From assembly GCA_965220315.1 (NCBI GenBank), contig CBDCPP010000002.1, positions 910,179 to 974,178 of the forward strand: a stretch of 64,000 nt of DNA, in the 5' to 3' direction. This document shows positions 53,520-63,828 of this stretch, in pieces (the stretch's first letter is position 1; each line of letters starts with the position of its first letter). A model generated the notes under the pieces. It ran no database searches. It was given only the letters and a program-made list of their open reading frames with translations, and was not told the origin of the DNA. The stretch comes from JAPOXK01 sp965220315. Lineage in GTDB: Bacteria; Chloroflexota; Dehalococcoidia; Bin125. A program made the translations under genes and the position numbers.

Positions 53520-55313
53520 CTACGCGCGGATCGCGGCAGTCGCTTCATGATCTACTCGTAGCGTCTCCACCTTCTCCGGGTCGCCCGCCAGCGACACCCC
53601 GTAGGCCGCGCGCGCCCTCTCCAGGGAGAGGTAACCCTCGACCACGTCCGTGAGGACGGCTTGGGGATTGCGCTCGCGCGGAGGGCCGTAGCCGCCGCCG
53701 CCGGCGGAGAGGCTGACGATGGCGTGGCGGGGCGGGACGACCTGCTCGCCCACGATCTCGGGGAGGTCGGTGTGGCTGCCGTCGGGGTTCTGGAGCAGGG
53801 CGGCTGGGCCCAGGGCGGGACCGCCGCCCAGGACGCCCTTGGGCGGGTTGATGGAGCCGTCCAGGGAGTAGTGGACCTCCATGTCCTCGTCCAGGGTGCC
53901 GTAGATACAGACGTTGCCGGGGGCGCCGCGGTAGCGGCCGGCGCCTTCCGAGTCGGGGCGGACGCGGTTGTCCCAGATCATGAAGGGGTACTTCTGCTCG
54001 ATGACCTCGGCCTCGTCCATGTAGAGGAGGCCGTTGCCGGCGGGGATGAAGAGGGTGAGCCAGCCGTCGGACTGGGGGCCGCCGGGGCCGCCGGCGGTGC
54101 CGGAGAAGAGCTGCAGGACGTAGGGCTCGCGGCGCTTGTGGTTGTAGCCGGAGACGACGCCCTGGAAGGGGCCGGAGCCGAAGCAGGGCTCGGCCAGGCC
54201 GTAGCCGTCGCCGAGCTGGGCGAAGGCGGAGTAGATCATCGACATGGCGCGGTCGGCCACGGTGTTGGTGGCCATGGAGCAGGAGTGGGGGTGGCGGGGG
54301 ATGCCGATGACGCAGTTCTCGCGCAGGAGGACGTGGAAGCGGCGGAAGCTGCCGGCGTTGTTGAAGACGACCGGGGCCTTGGCATCGCGGTCCGAGTTGA
54401 GCACCATGAGCACGCCGGAGATGGCGGCGTTGGTGGCGGTGGACTGGGAGAGGTTGAGGCCGGTGGGGGTGCAGTCCGGGTTGTCGCGCATGTCGATCGT
54501 GATCTGGCCTTGGTCGGGGTCGATGGCGATCTCGGCTTGGAGGGGGATGCCGTCGGGGACGTTGGGGAAGGGATCGAGGGCGGTCTGGGCGTGGACGCGG
54601 CCGGCCGGGAGCTGGCGGATGGCGGAGTCGGCCAGCCGCTCGCAGTAGTCCTTCCACTCCTGGATGAAGCGCTGCACGGTTTCGAGGCCGAACTTCTGGC
54701 AGAAGTCCTTGACGCGCTGCTCGCCCACGCGGGCGGCGGCCAGCATGCCCAGGTAGTCGCCGTACCAGACCTGGGGCACGCGGATGCGCTTCTGGCACAT
54801 GCGGATGACGTCGCCCACGTCCTGGTAGCGCTCCTGCACCTTGACGCAAGGGAAGATGAGAGCGCCCTCCTGATAGACGTCGATCGCCTTGGGCGTGTAG
54901 GTGGTGGGGATGCTGTTGCCGATGTCGGCCTGGTGGGCTTTGACGCAGCAGGTGAAGACGTGCTGGCCCTCGACGAAGACGGGGACCATGACGGTGTGGT
55001 CGGCGGGGTGGGAGTTGCCCAGGTAGGGGTCGTTGTGAAGGAATGCGTCGCCCTCCTGGAAGTCGGGATGCAGGTCGGCCATCGATTCGCAGAGGAGGCC
55101 GGTGCCGAAGACGTGGACGGGGATGCCCTCGGGGGCGGAGAAGAGCTGGTGGTCGGCGTCGGCGATGGAGCAGGAGAAGTCGCGGGCGACGAGGGTGGCG
55201 GAGCGAGCGGTGCGCACGAGGGTGTTGGTCATCTCGCGGGTGATGCCGTCGATGCGGTTGGCCATGACCAGGAGTTGCACCGGGTCGATCGTTCGCTCAT
55301 CGCGGTTGGACAT
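53520..55313 (-). CDS. hydantoinase B family protein (HyuB), array copy 2
   Basis: 597 aa. Keeps HNDPYLGNSHPADHT, CVKAHQADIGNSIPTTYTPK and the final SLSAGGGGYGPPRERNPQAV. Its start (MSNRDERTIDPVQLLVMANR) is longer by seven residues than in copy 1. Closest by eye to copies 1 and 4. A RidA-family gene precedes it on the same strand with a spacer of about 100 bases. Confidence 0.93.
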   Translation of the reverse strand: MSNRDERTIDPVQLLVMANRIDGITREMTNTLVRTARSATLVARDFSCSIADADHQLFSAPEGIPVHVFGTGLLCESMADLHPDFQEGDAFLHNDPYLGNSHPADHTVMVPVFVEGQHVFTCCVKAHQADIGNSIPTTYTPKAIDVYQEGALIFPCVKVQERYQDVGDVIRMCQKRIRVPQVWYGDYLGMLAAARVGEQRVKDFCQKFGLETVQRFIQEWKDYCERLADSAIRQLPAGRVHAQTALDPFPNVPDGIPLQAEIAIDPDQGQITIDMRDNPDCTPTGLNLSQSTATNAAISGVLMVLNSDRDAKAPVVFNNAGSFRRFHVLLRENCVIGIPRHPHSCSMATNTVADRAMSMIYSAFAQLGDGYGLAEPCFGSGPFQGVVSGYNHKRREPYVLQLFSGTAGGPGGPQSDGWLTLFIPAGNGLLYMDEAEVIEQKYPFMIWDNRVRPDSEGAGRYRGAPGNVCIYGTLDEDMEVHYSLDGSINPPKGVLGGGPALGPAALLQNPDGSHTDLPEIVGEQVVPPRHAIVSLSAGGGGYGPPRERNPQAVLTDVVEGYLSLERARAAYGVSLAGDPEKVETLRVDHEATAAIRA

Positions 55314-55415
55314 GGTTCTGCCTCGCGTAAGTGCGCCGCGCCTCGTCGCTCGCAGGCGCTCCGTCGTTCAGGGGCGTGTCGGCGGCCTTGCTCGCATGCT
55401 GATCCGGGCCGCTGC

Positions 55416-55829
55416 TCAGACGCCGATGGTGACGTGGATCTCGAGGATGAGCTCGGGTTTGAAGAGGCCGCTGACGAAGATGAGCGTGTTGGGAGGGTAG
55501 ACGCCGCTCTTGAAGTAGCTGGGGAAGAGCTCGTTGCGGACCTTCATGAAGCTGGTCATGTGCTGGGAGCCGACGATGTAGGTGGTGAAGTCGACGATGT
55601 TGTCCCAGCCGGCGCCGGCTTCCTTGAGCAGGATGTCGATGTTCTCGAGGACCTTGCGGGCCTGGCCGTCCATGTCGTGCGGGGCGACAACATTGCCGTC
55701 GGGGCCGAGGGCGACTTGGCCGGCGACGAAGATGTACTCGTCGGCCTTGGCGCGCATGCCTTGGGAAACGGGGCCGGGGAACTTGAGGAGGCCGTCTGGG
55801 CTGATGGCGGAGCGGGCGTGGAGGGTCAT
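55416..55829 (-). CDS. RidA/YjgF-family protein
   Basis: 137 aa from the ATG at 55829 (a GTG four codons earlier is possible). YIFVAGQVALGPDGNVV, DMDGQARKVLENIDILLKEA and GLFKPELILEIHVTIGV are the family blocks. The critical Arg before the end of the domain (usually I-E-x-x-R / P-x-x-R region) is not obvious: EIHVTIGV replaces it, so it may not be an enamine deaminase. Members beside catabolic genes often process reactive imines from amine or amide breakdown, fitting the HyuB and amine-oxidase context. Confidence 0.85.
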   Translation of the reverse strand: MTLHARSAISPDGLLKFPGPVSQGMRAKADEYIFVAGQVALGPDGNVVAPHDMDGQARKVLENIDILLKEAGAGWDNIVDFTTYIVGSQHMTSFMKVRNELFPSYFKSGVYPPNTLIFVSGLFKPELILEIHVTIGV

Positions 55830-56033
55830 TGAGCTACTCACGTTCGGGACGCTGCTCTGCCCGTAGGGGCGCGGCTCGCGTCGGCTGGCTGGTCGGCGGG
55901 AGTCTACTTCAGATCACGCCCTGCTGTTGGTCGACTGTTGGTCGTTCTTATGGAGCGAAGGGCGCAGCGGAGGCCGGGGGCACCGCCGTGGAAGCACAGG
56001 GCAGGCCTTTCCGGCCGGGTGAACGGCTGTGGG

Positions 56034-57806
56034 CTAGCCGGAGCGGAGAGCCTGGGTCGCGGCCTCGTTGAGGCGGAGGGTTTCGGCCTTGGCCGGGTTG
56101 CCCGCAAGGGCAACGCCGTAGACCCCGCGGGCGCGCCGGGGAGAGATATAGCCCTCGACGACGTCGGTGAGGACGGCTTGGGCCGGACGCTGGTGGGGGT
56201 GGCCGTAGCCGCCGCCGCCGGCGGAGAGGGAGACGATCTGCTCGCCGATCTGGAGCCATTGTTCGCCGACGAGTTTGGGGAGGACGCGGGTGTCGCCCGT
56301 GGCGGTGCGGAGCTGCGCGCCGGGACCGAGGGGCGGGCCGCCTTCGCGGACGCCGCGGGGCGGGTTGAACATGCCATCAAGGGAGTAGTAGACGACCTGC
56401 GGGTCGAAGAGGGGGCCGTAGGCGCAGATGTTGCCGGGGGCGCCGCGGGTGTGGCCGGCGCCCTCGGAGTCGAGGCGCAGGCGCCGCTCGTAGATGGCCA
56501 TGGGGTATTTCTGCTCGATGACTTCGAGGGAGTCGATGTAGAGGCAACCGGCGGCGCCGGGGCCGAGGAGGGTGAGCCAGCCGTCGTTGCGAGGGCCGGC
56601 GGGCCCGCCGGCGGTTCCGCTGAAGATCTGGAAGATGTAGGGCTCGCCGTGCCGCCGGTCGAAGCCGGAGACGACGCCCTGGAAGGGGACGAGGCCCCAG
56701 CAGGGCTCGCCGAAGCCGACGCCGTCGGCGAGTTTGGCGAACGCGGAAAAGATCATGCTGACGGCGCGTTCGAAGACGGTGGTGGTGGCCATGGAGCAGG
56801 AGGTGGGGTGGACGGGGATGCCGAGGACGCAGTTCTCACGCAGGAGGACGTCGAAGCGGCGAAAGCTGCCGCCGTTGTTGGGGGCGATCTCGGACTTGGC
56901 TTCGGGGTGGCCGTTCAGGATGTGCAGGATGCCGGAGATGCCGGCCGTGGTCGCGGTGGCTTGGCTTTGGTTGAGACCGGTGGGGGTGCAATCCGGATTG
57001 TCGCGGAAGTCGACGGTGACGCGGGCGGCTGTGGGATCGACGGTGATTTTGGCGTGGAGGGGGATGCCGTTGGGAACGCCCGGGAAGGGGTCGACGGTGC
57101 TGGTGGCTTCGGCCTGGCCGGCGGGGAGGTCGCGGATGGTGGCGATGGTCATGCGCTCGGAATAATCGAGCCATTCGCGCACGAAGGTCTTGACGGTTTC
57201 GAGGCCGAACTTCTCGCAGAACTGCTGAATGCGGCGCTCGCCGACGCGGGCGGCCGCGAGCATGGCGAGGTAGTCGCCGTACCAGATCTCGGGGACGCGG
57301 ATGCGCTTCTGGCACATGCGGATGATGTCGTCCACGTCGGTGTAGTGCTCTTGGATCTTGACGCAGGGGAAGATGAGAGCGCCCTCGGCGTAGATATCGA
57401 CGGATTCGGGGGAGTAAGTGGTGGCGATGGCGTTGCCCGTGTCGGAGAGGTGGGCCTTGGCGCAGGTGGTGAAGATGTGCTCGCCCTCGTGGAAGACGGG
57501 GACGATAACGGTGTGATCGGCGGGGTGGGTGTTGCCGAAGTAGGGATCGTTGTGGAGGAAGGCGTCGCCCTCTTGGAAATCGGGGTGGAGGTCGGCCATC
57601 GCCTCGCAGAGCAGGCCGGATCCGTAGACGTGGACGGGGGCGCCGTCGGGGGCGGCGAAGAGTTCGTGCTGGGCGGTGGAGAGGGAGCAGGAGAGGTCGC
57701 GGGCGGCGAGCTGGGCGGAGCGGCCGGTGCGGACAAGGGTTTCGGTCATCTCGCGGACGATGCCGTCGACGCGGTTCGCCATGACGAGCAGCTTTACTGG
57801 GTCCAT
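56034..57806 (-). CDS. hydantoinase B family protein (HyuB), array copy 3
   Basis: 590 aa from the ATG at 57806 (MDPVKLLVMANRVDG); an ATG at 57827 adds MPPEISA. Diverged from the others: FLHNDPYFGNTHPADHT, CAKAHLSDTGNAIATTYSPE and a distinct final part (SLSAGGGGYGHPHQRPAQAV). Its upstream region is homologous to that of copy 4, showing that a unit of gene plus leader was duplicated. Confidence 0.92.
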   Translation of the reverse strand: MDPVKLLVMANRVDGIVREMTETLVRTGRSAQLAARDLSCSLSTAQHELFAAPDGAPVHVYGSGLLCEAMADLHPDFQEGDAFLHNDPYFGNTHPADHTVIVPVFHEGEHIFTTCAKAHLSDTGNAIATTYSPESVDIYAEGALIFPCVKIQEHYTDVDDIIRMCQKRIRVPEIWYGDYLAMLAAARVGERRIQQFCEKFGLETVKTFVREWLDYSERMTIATIRDLPAGQAEATSTVDPFPGVPNGIPLHAKITVDPTAARVTVDFRDNPDCTPTGLNQSQATATTAGISGILHILNGHPEAKSEIAPNNGGSFRRFDVLLRENCVLGIPVHPTSCSMATTTVFERAVSMIFSAFAKLADGVGFGEPCWGLVPFQGVVSGFDRRHGEPYIFQIFSGTAGGPAGPRNDGWLTLLGPGAAGCLYIDSLEVIEQKYPMAIYERRLRLDSEGAGHTRGAPGNICAYGPLFDPQVVYYSLDGMFNPPRGVREGGPPLGPGAQLRTATGDTRVLPKLVGEQWLQIGEQIVSLSAGGGGYGHPHQRPAQAVLTDVVEGYISPRRARGVYGVALAGNPAKAETLRLNEAATQALRSG

Positions 57807-58013
57807 GGCTGAGATCTCGGGTGGCATCTGGCTTCAATCCTTCGGTCGATTTTTGGTTGGGCTCTCGCGATCCGTTTGGCAGGGTAACGCTCGTGGCGTC
57901 ATCGGTACGGAGGGTTTTCCGACTTTGGCAGGGCGCCTGTGAGAGTGGCGCGATTCACGGGTGGCGCAGGACGCTGAACCCGGCCGGGAATGGATGCGGT
58001 GCGCCGAGCCGAC
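57807..58013. repeat. intergenic unit homologous to the spacer at 59790-59998
   Basis: Both spacers, upstream of array copies 3 and 4, share the order: codons for MPPE--AMDP, a motif like GGGTA-CGCTCG, CGGAGGGTTTT and CTGTGAG, at similar distances. They mark the edges of a duplicated unit of about 2 kb. No gene or clear terminator in either. Confidence 0.6.
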
Positions 58014-59789
58014 TTAGGAGCGCAGTGTCGCGGTGGCGGCATCGTCCACCCGCAAGGTTTCGACCTTGGTGGGATCGCCTGCGAAGACGACGCCGTAGAT
58101 TTCGCGGGCGCGTTGGGGGGAGAGGTAACCCTCGACGACATCGGTGAGGACGGCTTGAGCCGAGCGCTGGTGGGGGTGGCCGTAGCCGCCGCCGCCGGCG
58201 GAGAGGGAGATGAGGCGCTCGCCGGGGCCGACGGTTTGCTCGCCCACGATGCTGGGAAGGTAGTGATCGCGGCCGTTGGTGCGGCGCAGCCATACTTGCG
58301 AGCCGAGAGCGGGGCCACCGGCGCGGACGCCTTTGGGCGGGGTGATCATGCCGTCTTGGGAGTAGTGGACGACCATGGACTCTTCGTCGGCGAGAGGTCC
58401 GTAGATGCAGATATTGCCGGGGCCGCCGCGCTGCCGCCCGGCGCCTTCGGAGTCCGGGCGAACGGAGGTTCGCCAGATGACGAAGGGATACTTCTGCTCG
58501 ACGACCTCGGCTTGGTCGAAATAGTTGAGGCCGCCGCCATTGGCGATGAGGAGAGTGAGCCAGCCGTCGGACTCGGCGGAGGCGGGGCCGCCGGCGGTGC
58601 CGGCGAAGAGCTGGAGAACGTAGCGTTCGTCGCGCTTGCGGTGGTAGCCGGAGGCGACGCCTTGGTAAGGGCCGGAGCCCCAACAGGGCTGGGCGAGGCC
58701 GACGCCGTCGCCGAGCTCCGCGAAGGCAGCGTAGATCATGCCCAGGGCGCGATCGGCGACGGTGTTGGTGGCCATGGAGCAGGAGGCAGGATGCTGGGGG
58801 ATGCCGACGACGCAGTTCTCGCGGATGTGGACGGTGACGCGGCGGAAGCTGCCGGCGTTGTTGGGGACGAGGGCGGCCTTGGCGTTGCGCTTGGAGTTGA
58901 GGACGGTGAGGACGCCGGAGATGCCGCAGTTGACGGCGGTGGACTGGGAGAGATTGAGCCCGGTGGGAGTGCAGTCCGGGTTGTCGCGCAGGTCGACGGT
59001 GACCCGGCCATCGCCGGGCTGGACTTTGATGTCGGCCTGGAGGGGGATGCCGTCGGGGACATTGGGGAAGGGATCGAGGGCGGTTTGAGCATGAATGCGG
59101 CCGGGAGGAAGTTTGGAGATGGCGTCGGCGGCGAGACGCTCACAGTAGTTCTTCCATTCCTGGACGAAGCATTGGACGGTTTCGAGGCCGAACTTATGAC
59201 AGAAGTCCTTGATGCGCTGCTCGCCGACGCGGGCCGCGGCGAGCATGGCGAGGTAGTCGCCATACCAGATCTCGGGGACGCGGATGCGCTTTTGGCACAT
59301 ACGGACGATATCGCCGACGTCTTGATAGTGCGCTTGGATGCGGACGCAAGGGAAGATGAGAGCGCCTTCCTGATAAACGTCGATCGCTTTGGGGGTGTAG
59401 GTGGATGGGACGGCATTGCCGCAGTCGGCCTGGTGAGCCTTAACGCAGGTGGTGAAGATGTGCTCGCCTTCGAAGAAGACGGGGACGAGGATGGTGTGGT
59501 CGGCGGCGTGGGAGTTGCCGAGGTAAGGGTCGTTGTGGAGGAAGGCGTCGCCCTCCTGGAAGTCGGGGTGGAGGTCGGCCATGGCTTCGCAGAGGAGGCC
59601 GGAGCCGTAGACGTGGCAGGGGACGCCTTCGGGCGCGGCGAAGAGCTGGTGATCGGCGTCGGAGATGGAGGTGGAGAAGTCACGGGCGACGAGGGTGGTG
59701 GAGCGGGCGGTGCGGACGAGAGTGTTGGTCATCTCCCGGGTGATGCCGTCGATGCGGTTGGCCATGACGAGCATCTGTACCGGGTCCAT
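58014..59789 (-). CDS. hydantoinase B family protein (HyuB), array copy 4
   Basis: 591 aa from the ATG at 59789 (MDPVQMLVMANRIDG; ATG at 59810 possible). FLHNDPYLGNSHAADHT has Ala in place of the Pro found in copies 1-3. Ends SLSAGGGGYGHPHQRSAQAV, then VDDAATATLRS, nearly the same tail as copy 5 (VDEATTATLRS). Confidence 0.93.
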   Translation of the reverse strand: MDPVQMLVMANRIDGITREMTNTLVRTARSTTLVARDFSTSISDADHQLFAAPEGVPCHVYGSGLLCEAMADLHPDFQEGDAFLHNDPYLGNSHAADHTILVPVFFEGEHIFTTCVKAHQADCGNAVPSTYTPKAIDVYQEGALIFPCVRIQAHYQDVGDIVRMCQKRIRVPEIWYGDYLAMLAAARVGEQRIKDFCHKFGLETVQCFVQEWKNYCERLAADAISKLPPGRIHAQTALDPFPNVPDGIPLQADIKVQPGDGRVTVDLRDNPDCTPTGLNLSQSTAVNCGISGVLTVLNSKRNAKAALVPNNAGSFRRVTVHIRENCVVGIPQHPASCSMATNTVADRALGMIYAAFAELGDGVGLAQPCWGSGPYQGVASGYHRKRDERYVLQLFAGTAGGPASAESDGWLTLLIANGGGLNYFDQAEVVEQKYPFVIWRTSVRPDSEGAGRQRGGPGNICIYGPLADEESMVVHYSQDGMITPPKGVRAGGPALGSQVWLRRTNGRDHYLPSIVGEQTVGPGERLISLSAGGGGYGHPHQRSAQAVLTDVVEGYLSPQRAREIYGVVFAGDPTKVETLRVDDAATATLRS

Positions 59790-59998
59790 GGCAGGAGTCT
59801 CGGGTGGCATGCGGCTAAGTCTTTCGTCCGATCTTTGGAGTGGGCTCACGCGGTCTTTTGGGAAGGGTAGCGCTCGCAGCACCATCGCTGCGGAGGGTTT
59901 TTGGCCCTGGCGGGGTTGCCTGTGAGGCGACGCCGTTGCACGGGTCGCACCCGATTCACCGATCCCGGCTGGGAAGAGGCACGGAACAACGAGCCGAA
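59790..59998. repeat. intergenic unit homologous to the spacer at 57807-58013
   Basis: Second copy of the spacer described at 57807-58013, preceding array copy 4. Confidence 0.6.
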
Positions 59999-61766
59999 TT
60001 AGGAGCGCAGTGTCGCGGTGGTAGCCTCGTCCACTTGCAAGGTTTCGACCTTAGTGGGGTCGCCGCTGAGAGCGACGCCGTAAATCTTGCGGGCGCGATG
60101 GGTGGAGATGTAGCCCTCGACGACGTCGGAGAGGACTTGGTACGGGTCGCGGTGGTGAGGATGGCCGTAGCCGCCGCCGCCGGCTGAGAGGGAGACGATG
60201 TACTCACCGGTATGTAGGGGCTGCTCGCCGACGATGTCGGGTAAGTCGCGGGTGCTGCCGCTGGTGTCAATGAGTTGCGCTGCAGGGCCGAGCGCGGGGG
60301 CCGCCGCCCTGCACGCCTAGGGGCACGTTGATCATGCCGTCCATGGAGTAGTGGACCTCCATTGTGTGGTCAATGGGACCAAAGACGGTGATGGATCCGG
60401 GGGCGCCGCGCCGACGGCCCGCGCCTTCCGAGTCGGGGCGGACGCGCATCTCGAGCACCACCATTGGGTATTTCTGTTCAATCACTTCGGACTGATCGAT
60501 GTAGAGGAGGCCGGCGCCGGCGGCCATGAGGAAGGTGAGCCAGCCGTCGGTGTTGGGGGTGCCGGGACCGCCAGCGGTTCCGCTGAAGAGGGAGAGCATG
60601 TAGGGCTCGTCACGGCGGTGGTCGTAGCCGGAGACGACGGCCATGTAGGGCCCTTGGCCACGACCGGACTCGGCCAGGCCGATGCCGTCGCTGTGGCGGC
60701 CGAAGGCGGCGTGGATCATCGCTTGCACGCGGTCGGCGATGCCAGTGGTGGCCATGGAACAAGAGGTGGGATGGCGAGGGATGCCGACGACGCAGTTCTC
60801 CCGCAAGAGGACCTTGATGCGGCGGAAGCTGCCAGCGTTATTCTTGACCTCGGTGTCGACGGTGGGGAGGGAGTTGAGGACGGCGAGGACGGCGGAGATG
60901 CCGGTGTTGGTCGCGGTCGCGCGGCTGAGATTGAGGCCGGTCTGGGTGGTGTCCGGGTTGTCGCGGAGATCGACGGCGACGCGACCGACGGCAGGGTCGA
61001 TCTGGATTTCGGCTTGAAGGGGGACGCCGTTGGGGAGATAAGGGAATGGGTCGAAGGTAGTGTGAGCGTGAAGGCGTCCCGGGGGGAGCTTGCGAATAGC
61101 GGCGTCGATGACGCGTTCCTGGTAGTCGAGCCATTCACGGACGAATGTCTTCACCGTATCGAGGCCGAATTTGGCGCAGAGGTCCTTGAGCCCCTGCTCA
61201 CCGACGCGGGCGGCGGCGATCATGGCGAGGTAGTCGCCGTACCAGACTTCAGGGACACGGATGCGCTTCTGACACATGCGGATGATGTCGCCCACGTCGG
61301 TGTAGCGCTCTTGGACCTTGACGCAGGGGAAGATGAGCGCACCTTCTTCGTAGACATCGCGAGCTTTGGGCATGTAGGTGGTGGGGATGGCGTCGCCGAT
61401 GTCGGCTTGGTGAGCCTTAACGCAGGTGGTGAAGACGTGCTCACCCTCAAAGAAGACGGGAACGAGGATGGTGTGGTCCGCGGCGTGGGTGTTACCGAGG
61501 TAGGGATCGTTGTGGAGGAAGGCGTCGCCCTCTTTGAAGTCGGGGTGGAGGTCGGCCATGGCTTCGCAGAGAAGACCGGAGCCGTAGACGTGGACGGGGA
61601 GGCCCTCGGGGGCGACAAAGAGTTCATGCTGGGCGGTACAGATGGAGGTGGAGAGATCGCGGGCGGCGAGGGTGGCGGAGCGGGTGGTCCGAATGATGGT
61701 GTTGGTCATGTCGCGGGTGACGCCGTCGACACGATTGGCCATGACGAGGAGCTGGACGGGATCCAT
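59999..61766 (-). pseudogene. hydantoinase B family gene (HyuB), array copy 5, frameshifted near the 3' end
   Basis: Intact for about 490 residues (FLHNDPYLGNTHAADHT present), then a run of five G at 60296-60300, where the paralogues have four, shifts the frame and ends the protein at PRARPCSATH. In the correct frame the coding continues (LPDIVGEQPLHTGEYIVSLS, AGGGGYGHPHHRDPYQVLSD) to a stop at 59999. It is either a fresh loss or a sequencing error; the rest is undamaged. Confidence 0.8.
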
Positions 61767-61880
61767 TGAAGCTGATCGTTTTAGCTGATCGCGCTCAACC
61801 ATGGCGCGCCTTGAACGGGGATTCGTCGGAGTACGCGAGAGCAGATGAGTCGGAGTTCATGGCGGTTGAGTTGGTGGGTC

Positions 61881-63659
61881 TCATCGCGGTTTGGCGCGCA
61901 GATGAGTGGTCGCAGCGTCGTCGATCTGGAGAGTTTCGGCCTTAGTGGGATCGCCGCTGAGAGCGACACCATACATTTCGCGGGCGCGACGGGCGGAGAG
62001 GTAGCCCTCGACGACATCGGAGAGGACTTGGTGCGGGTCACGATGGTAAGGGTGGCCGTAGCCGCCACCACCGGCGGAATAGGAGACGATGCGCTCATTG
62101 GGCTGGACGGTCTGTTCGCCGACCATATTGGGGAGAGGCTTGAGGGCGCCGTCGGCGCGGTAGATGGCGGCGGCGGGGCCGAGGGCGGGACCACCGCCGC
62201 GAACGCCGCGGGGGACGTTGGTGCGGCCTTCCAGCGAGTAGTGGACGTCCATGGGGTCGCGGAGAGGTCCGAAGGTGCTGATGTTACCGGGGGCGCCGCG
62301 GGTGCGGCCGGCGCCCTCGGAGTCGGGGCGGACGCGGCAGTCCCAATGGACGAAGGGGTACTTCTGCTCGACGACTTCGCATTCATCGACGTAGTTGAGG
62401 CCGCCGCCGTTGGGAAGGAGGTAAGTGAGCCAGCCGTCGGACTCGGCGGAGGCGCCGCCGCCGGCTGTGCCGGAGAAGAGTTGAGCGACATAAGGTTCGC
62501 CACGCTTGTGGCTGTAGCCGGAGACGACGGCTTGGAAGGGAGGCGACCCCCAACAAGGTTCGGCGAGGCCGATGCCATCGGCGAGCTGGGAGAAGCCGGA
62601 GTAGACCATGGCAAGGGCGCGGTCACAGACGGTGTTGGTGGCCATGGAGCAGGAGACGGGGTGGCGAGGGATGCCGACGACGCAGTTCTCGCGGAGGAGA
62701 ACCTTGATGGGGCGGAAGGAGCCTGCGCATTGGGGAACGATGGGAGCCTTGGCGCTGCGCTTGGAGTTGAGGACGGTGAGGACGCCGGTGATGCCGCAGT
62801 TCATGGCGGTGGCTTCACTCAGGTTGAGGCCGGTGGGGGTACAGTCTTGGTTGTCGCGGAGGTCTACGGTGACCTGGCCGGCGGCGGAGTCGATGTCGAT
62901 GGTGGCTTGCAGGCGGAGGCCGTCCGGCAGGCGGGGGAAGGCGTCCATGGTGGTTTCAGCATGGATTCGGCCGGCAGGAAGGCGCTTGATCTCTGCGATG
63001 GCCATGCGTTCGGCGTAGTCTATCCATTCGCAGACGAAGGTCTTGACGGTTTCGCGGCCGTACTTCGCGCAGAGTTCTTTAAGGCGCTGTTCGCCGACGC
63101 GGGCGCCGGCGAGCATGCTGAGGTAATCGCCGTACCAGATCTCGGGTGCGCGGATGCGCTTGCGGCACATGCGGATGATGTCACCCACATCTTGGTAGTG
63201 CTGCTGGATACGGACGCAGGGGAAGATGAGAGCGCCTTCGGCGTAGATGTCGACGGCATTTGGCATGTAGGTGGTTGGGAGAGCGTTGCCGATGTCGGCC
63301 TGGTGAGCTTTGACGCAAGTGGTGAAGACGTGCTCGCCTTCGTGGAAGACGGGGACGATGATGGTGTGGTCGGCGGGATGGGTGTTGCCGAGGTAGGGGT
63401 CGTTGTGGAGGAAGGCGTCCCCTTCTTGGAAGTTTGGGTGGAGGTCGGCCATGGTTTGGCAGAGGAGTCCGGAGCCGTAGACATGGACCGGAGCGCCCTC
63501 CGGGGCGGCGAAGAGTTCGTGTTGGGCGGTGGAGATGGAGGTGGAGAAGTCGCGGGCGACTAGGGTGGTGGAGCGGGCGGTGCGGACGAGGGTGTTGGTC
63601 ATCTCGCGGGTGATGCCGTCAATGCGATTCGCCATGACGAGGAGTTGGATGGGGTCCAT
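61881..63659 (-). CDS. hydantoinase B family protein (HyuB), array copy 6
   Basis: 592 aa from the ATG at 63659 (MDPIQLLVMANRIDG). FLHNDPYLGNTHPADHT, CVKAHQADIGNALPTTYMPN and the ending SAGGGGYGHPYHRDPHQVL. Shares HRDP-QVLSDVVEGY with copy 5, so those two are probably sisters. Separated from copy 5 by 114 bases. Confidence 0.93.
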   Translation of the reverse strand: MDPIQLLVMANRIDGITREMTNTLVRTARSTTLVARDFSTSISTAQHELFAAPEGAPVHVYGSGLLCQTMADLHPNFQEGDAFLHNDPYLGNTHPADHTIIVPVFHEGEHVFTTCVKAHQADIGNALPTTYMPNAVDIYAEGALIFPCVRIQQHYQDVGDIIRMCRKRIRAPEIWYGDYLSMLAGARVGEQRLKELCAKYGRETVKTFVCEWIDYAERMAIAEIKRLPAGRIHAETTMDAFPRLPDGLRLQATIDIDSAAGQVTVDLRDNQDCTPTGLNLSEATAMNCGITGVLTVLNSKRSAKAPIVPQCAGSFRPIKVLLRENCVVGIPRHPVSCSMATNTVCDRALAMVYSGFSQLADGIGLAEPCWGSPPFQAVVSGYSHKRGEPYVAQLFSGTAGGGASAESDGWLTYLLPNGGGLNYVDECEVVEQKYPFVHWDCRVRPDSEGAGRTRGAPGNISTFGPLRDPMDVHYSLEGRTNVPRGVRGGGPALGPAAAIYRADGALKPLPNMVGEQTVQPNERIVSYSAGGGGYGHPYHRDPHQVLSDVVEGYLSARRAREMYGVALSGDPTKAETLQIDDAATTHLRAKPR

Positions 63660-63828
63660 CGCTAATCGCATCCGGTGGTTGGGGCGTATCGTTGGGACTG
63701 GGCGGAAGTGTTACGGAAGCGGCCCGACGAGTGAGGGGTCTGCTTTCTGACGCTCGGTCCACTGTGGCTGTTGGTCGGATCGGTCCAAGCCACAGGTGAG
63801 GCGGCAGATGGGGCTTTGGCCATGGCCG

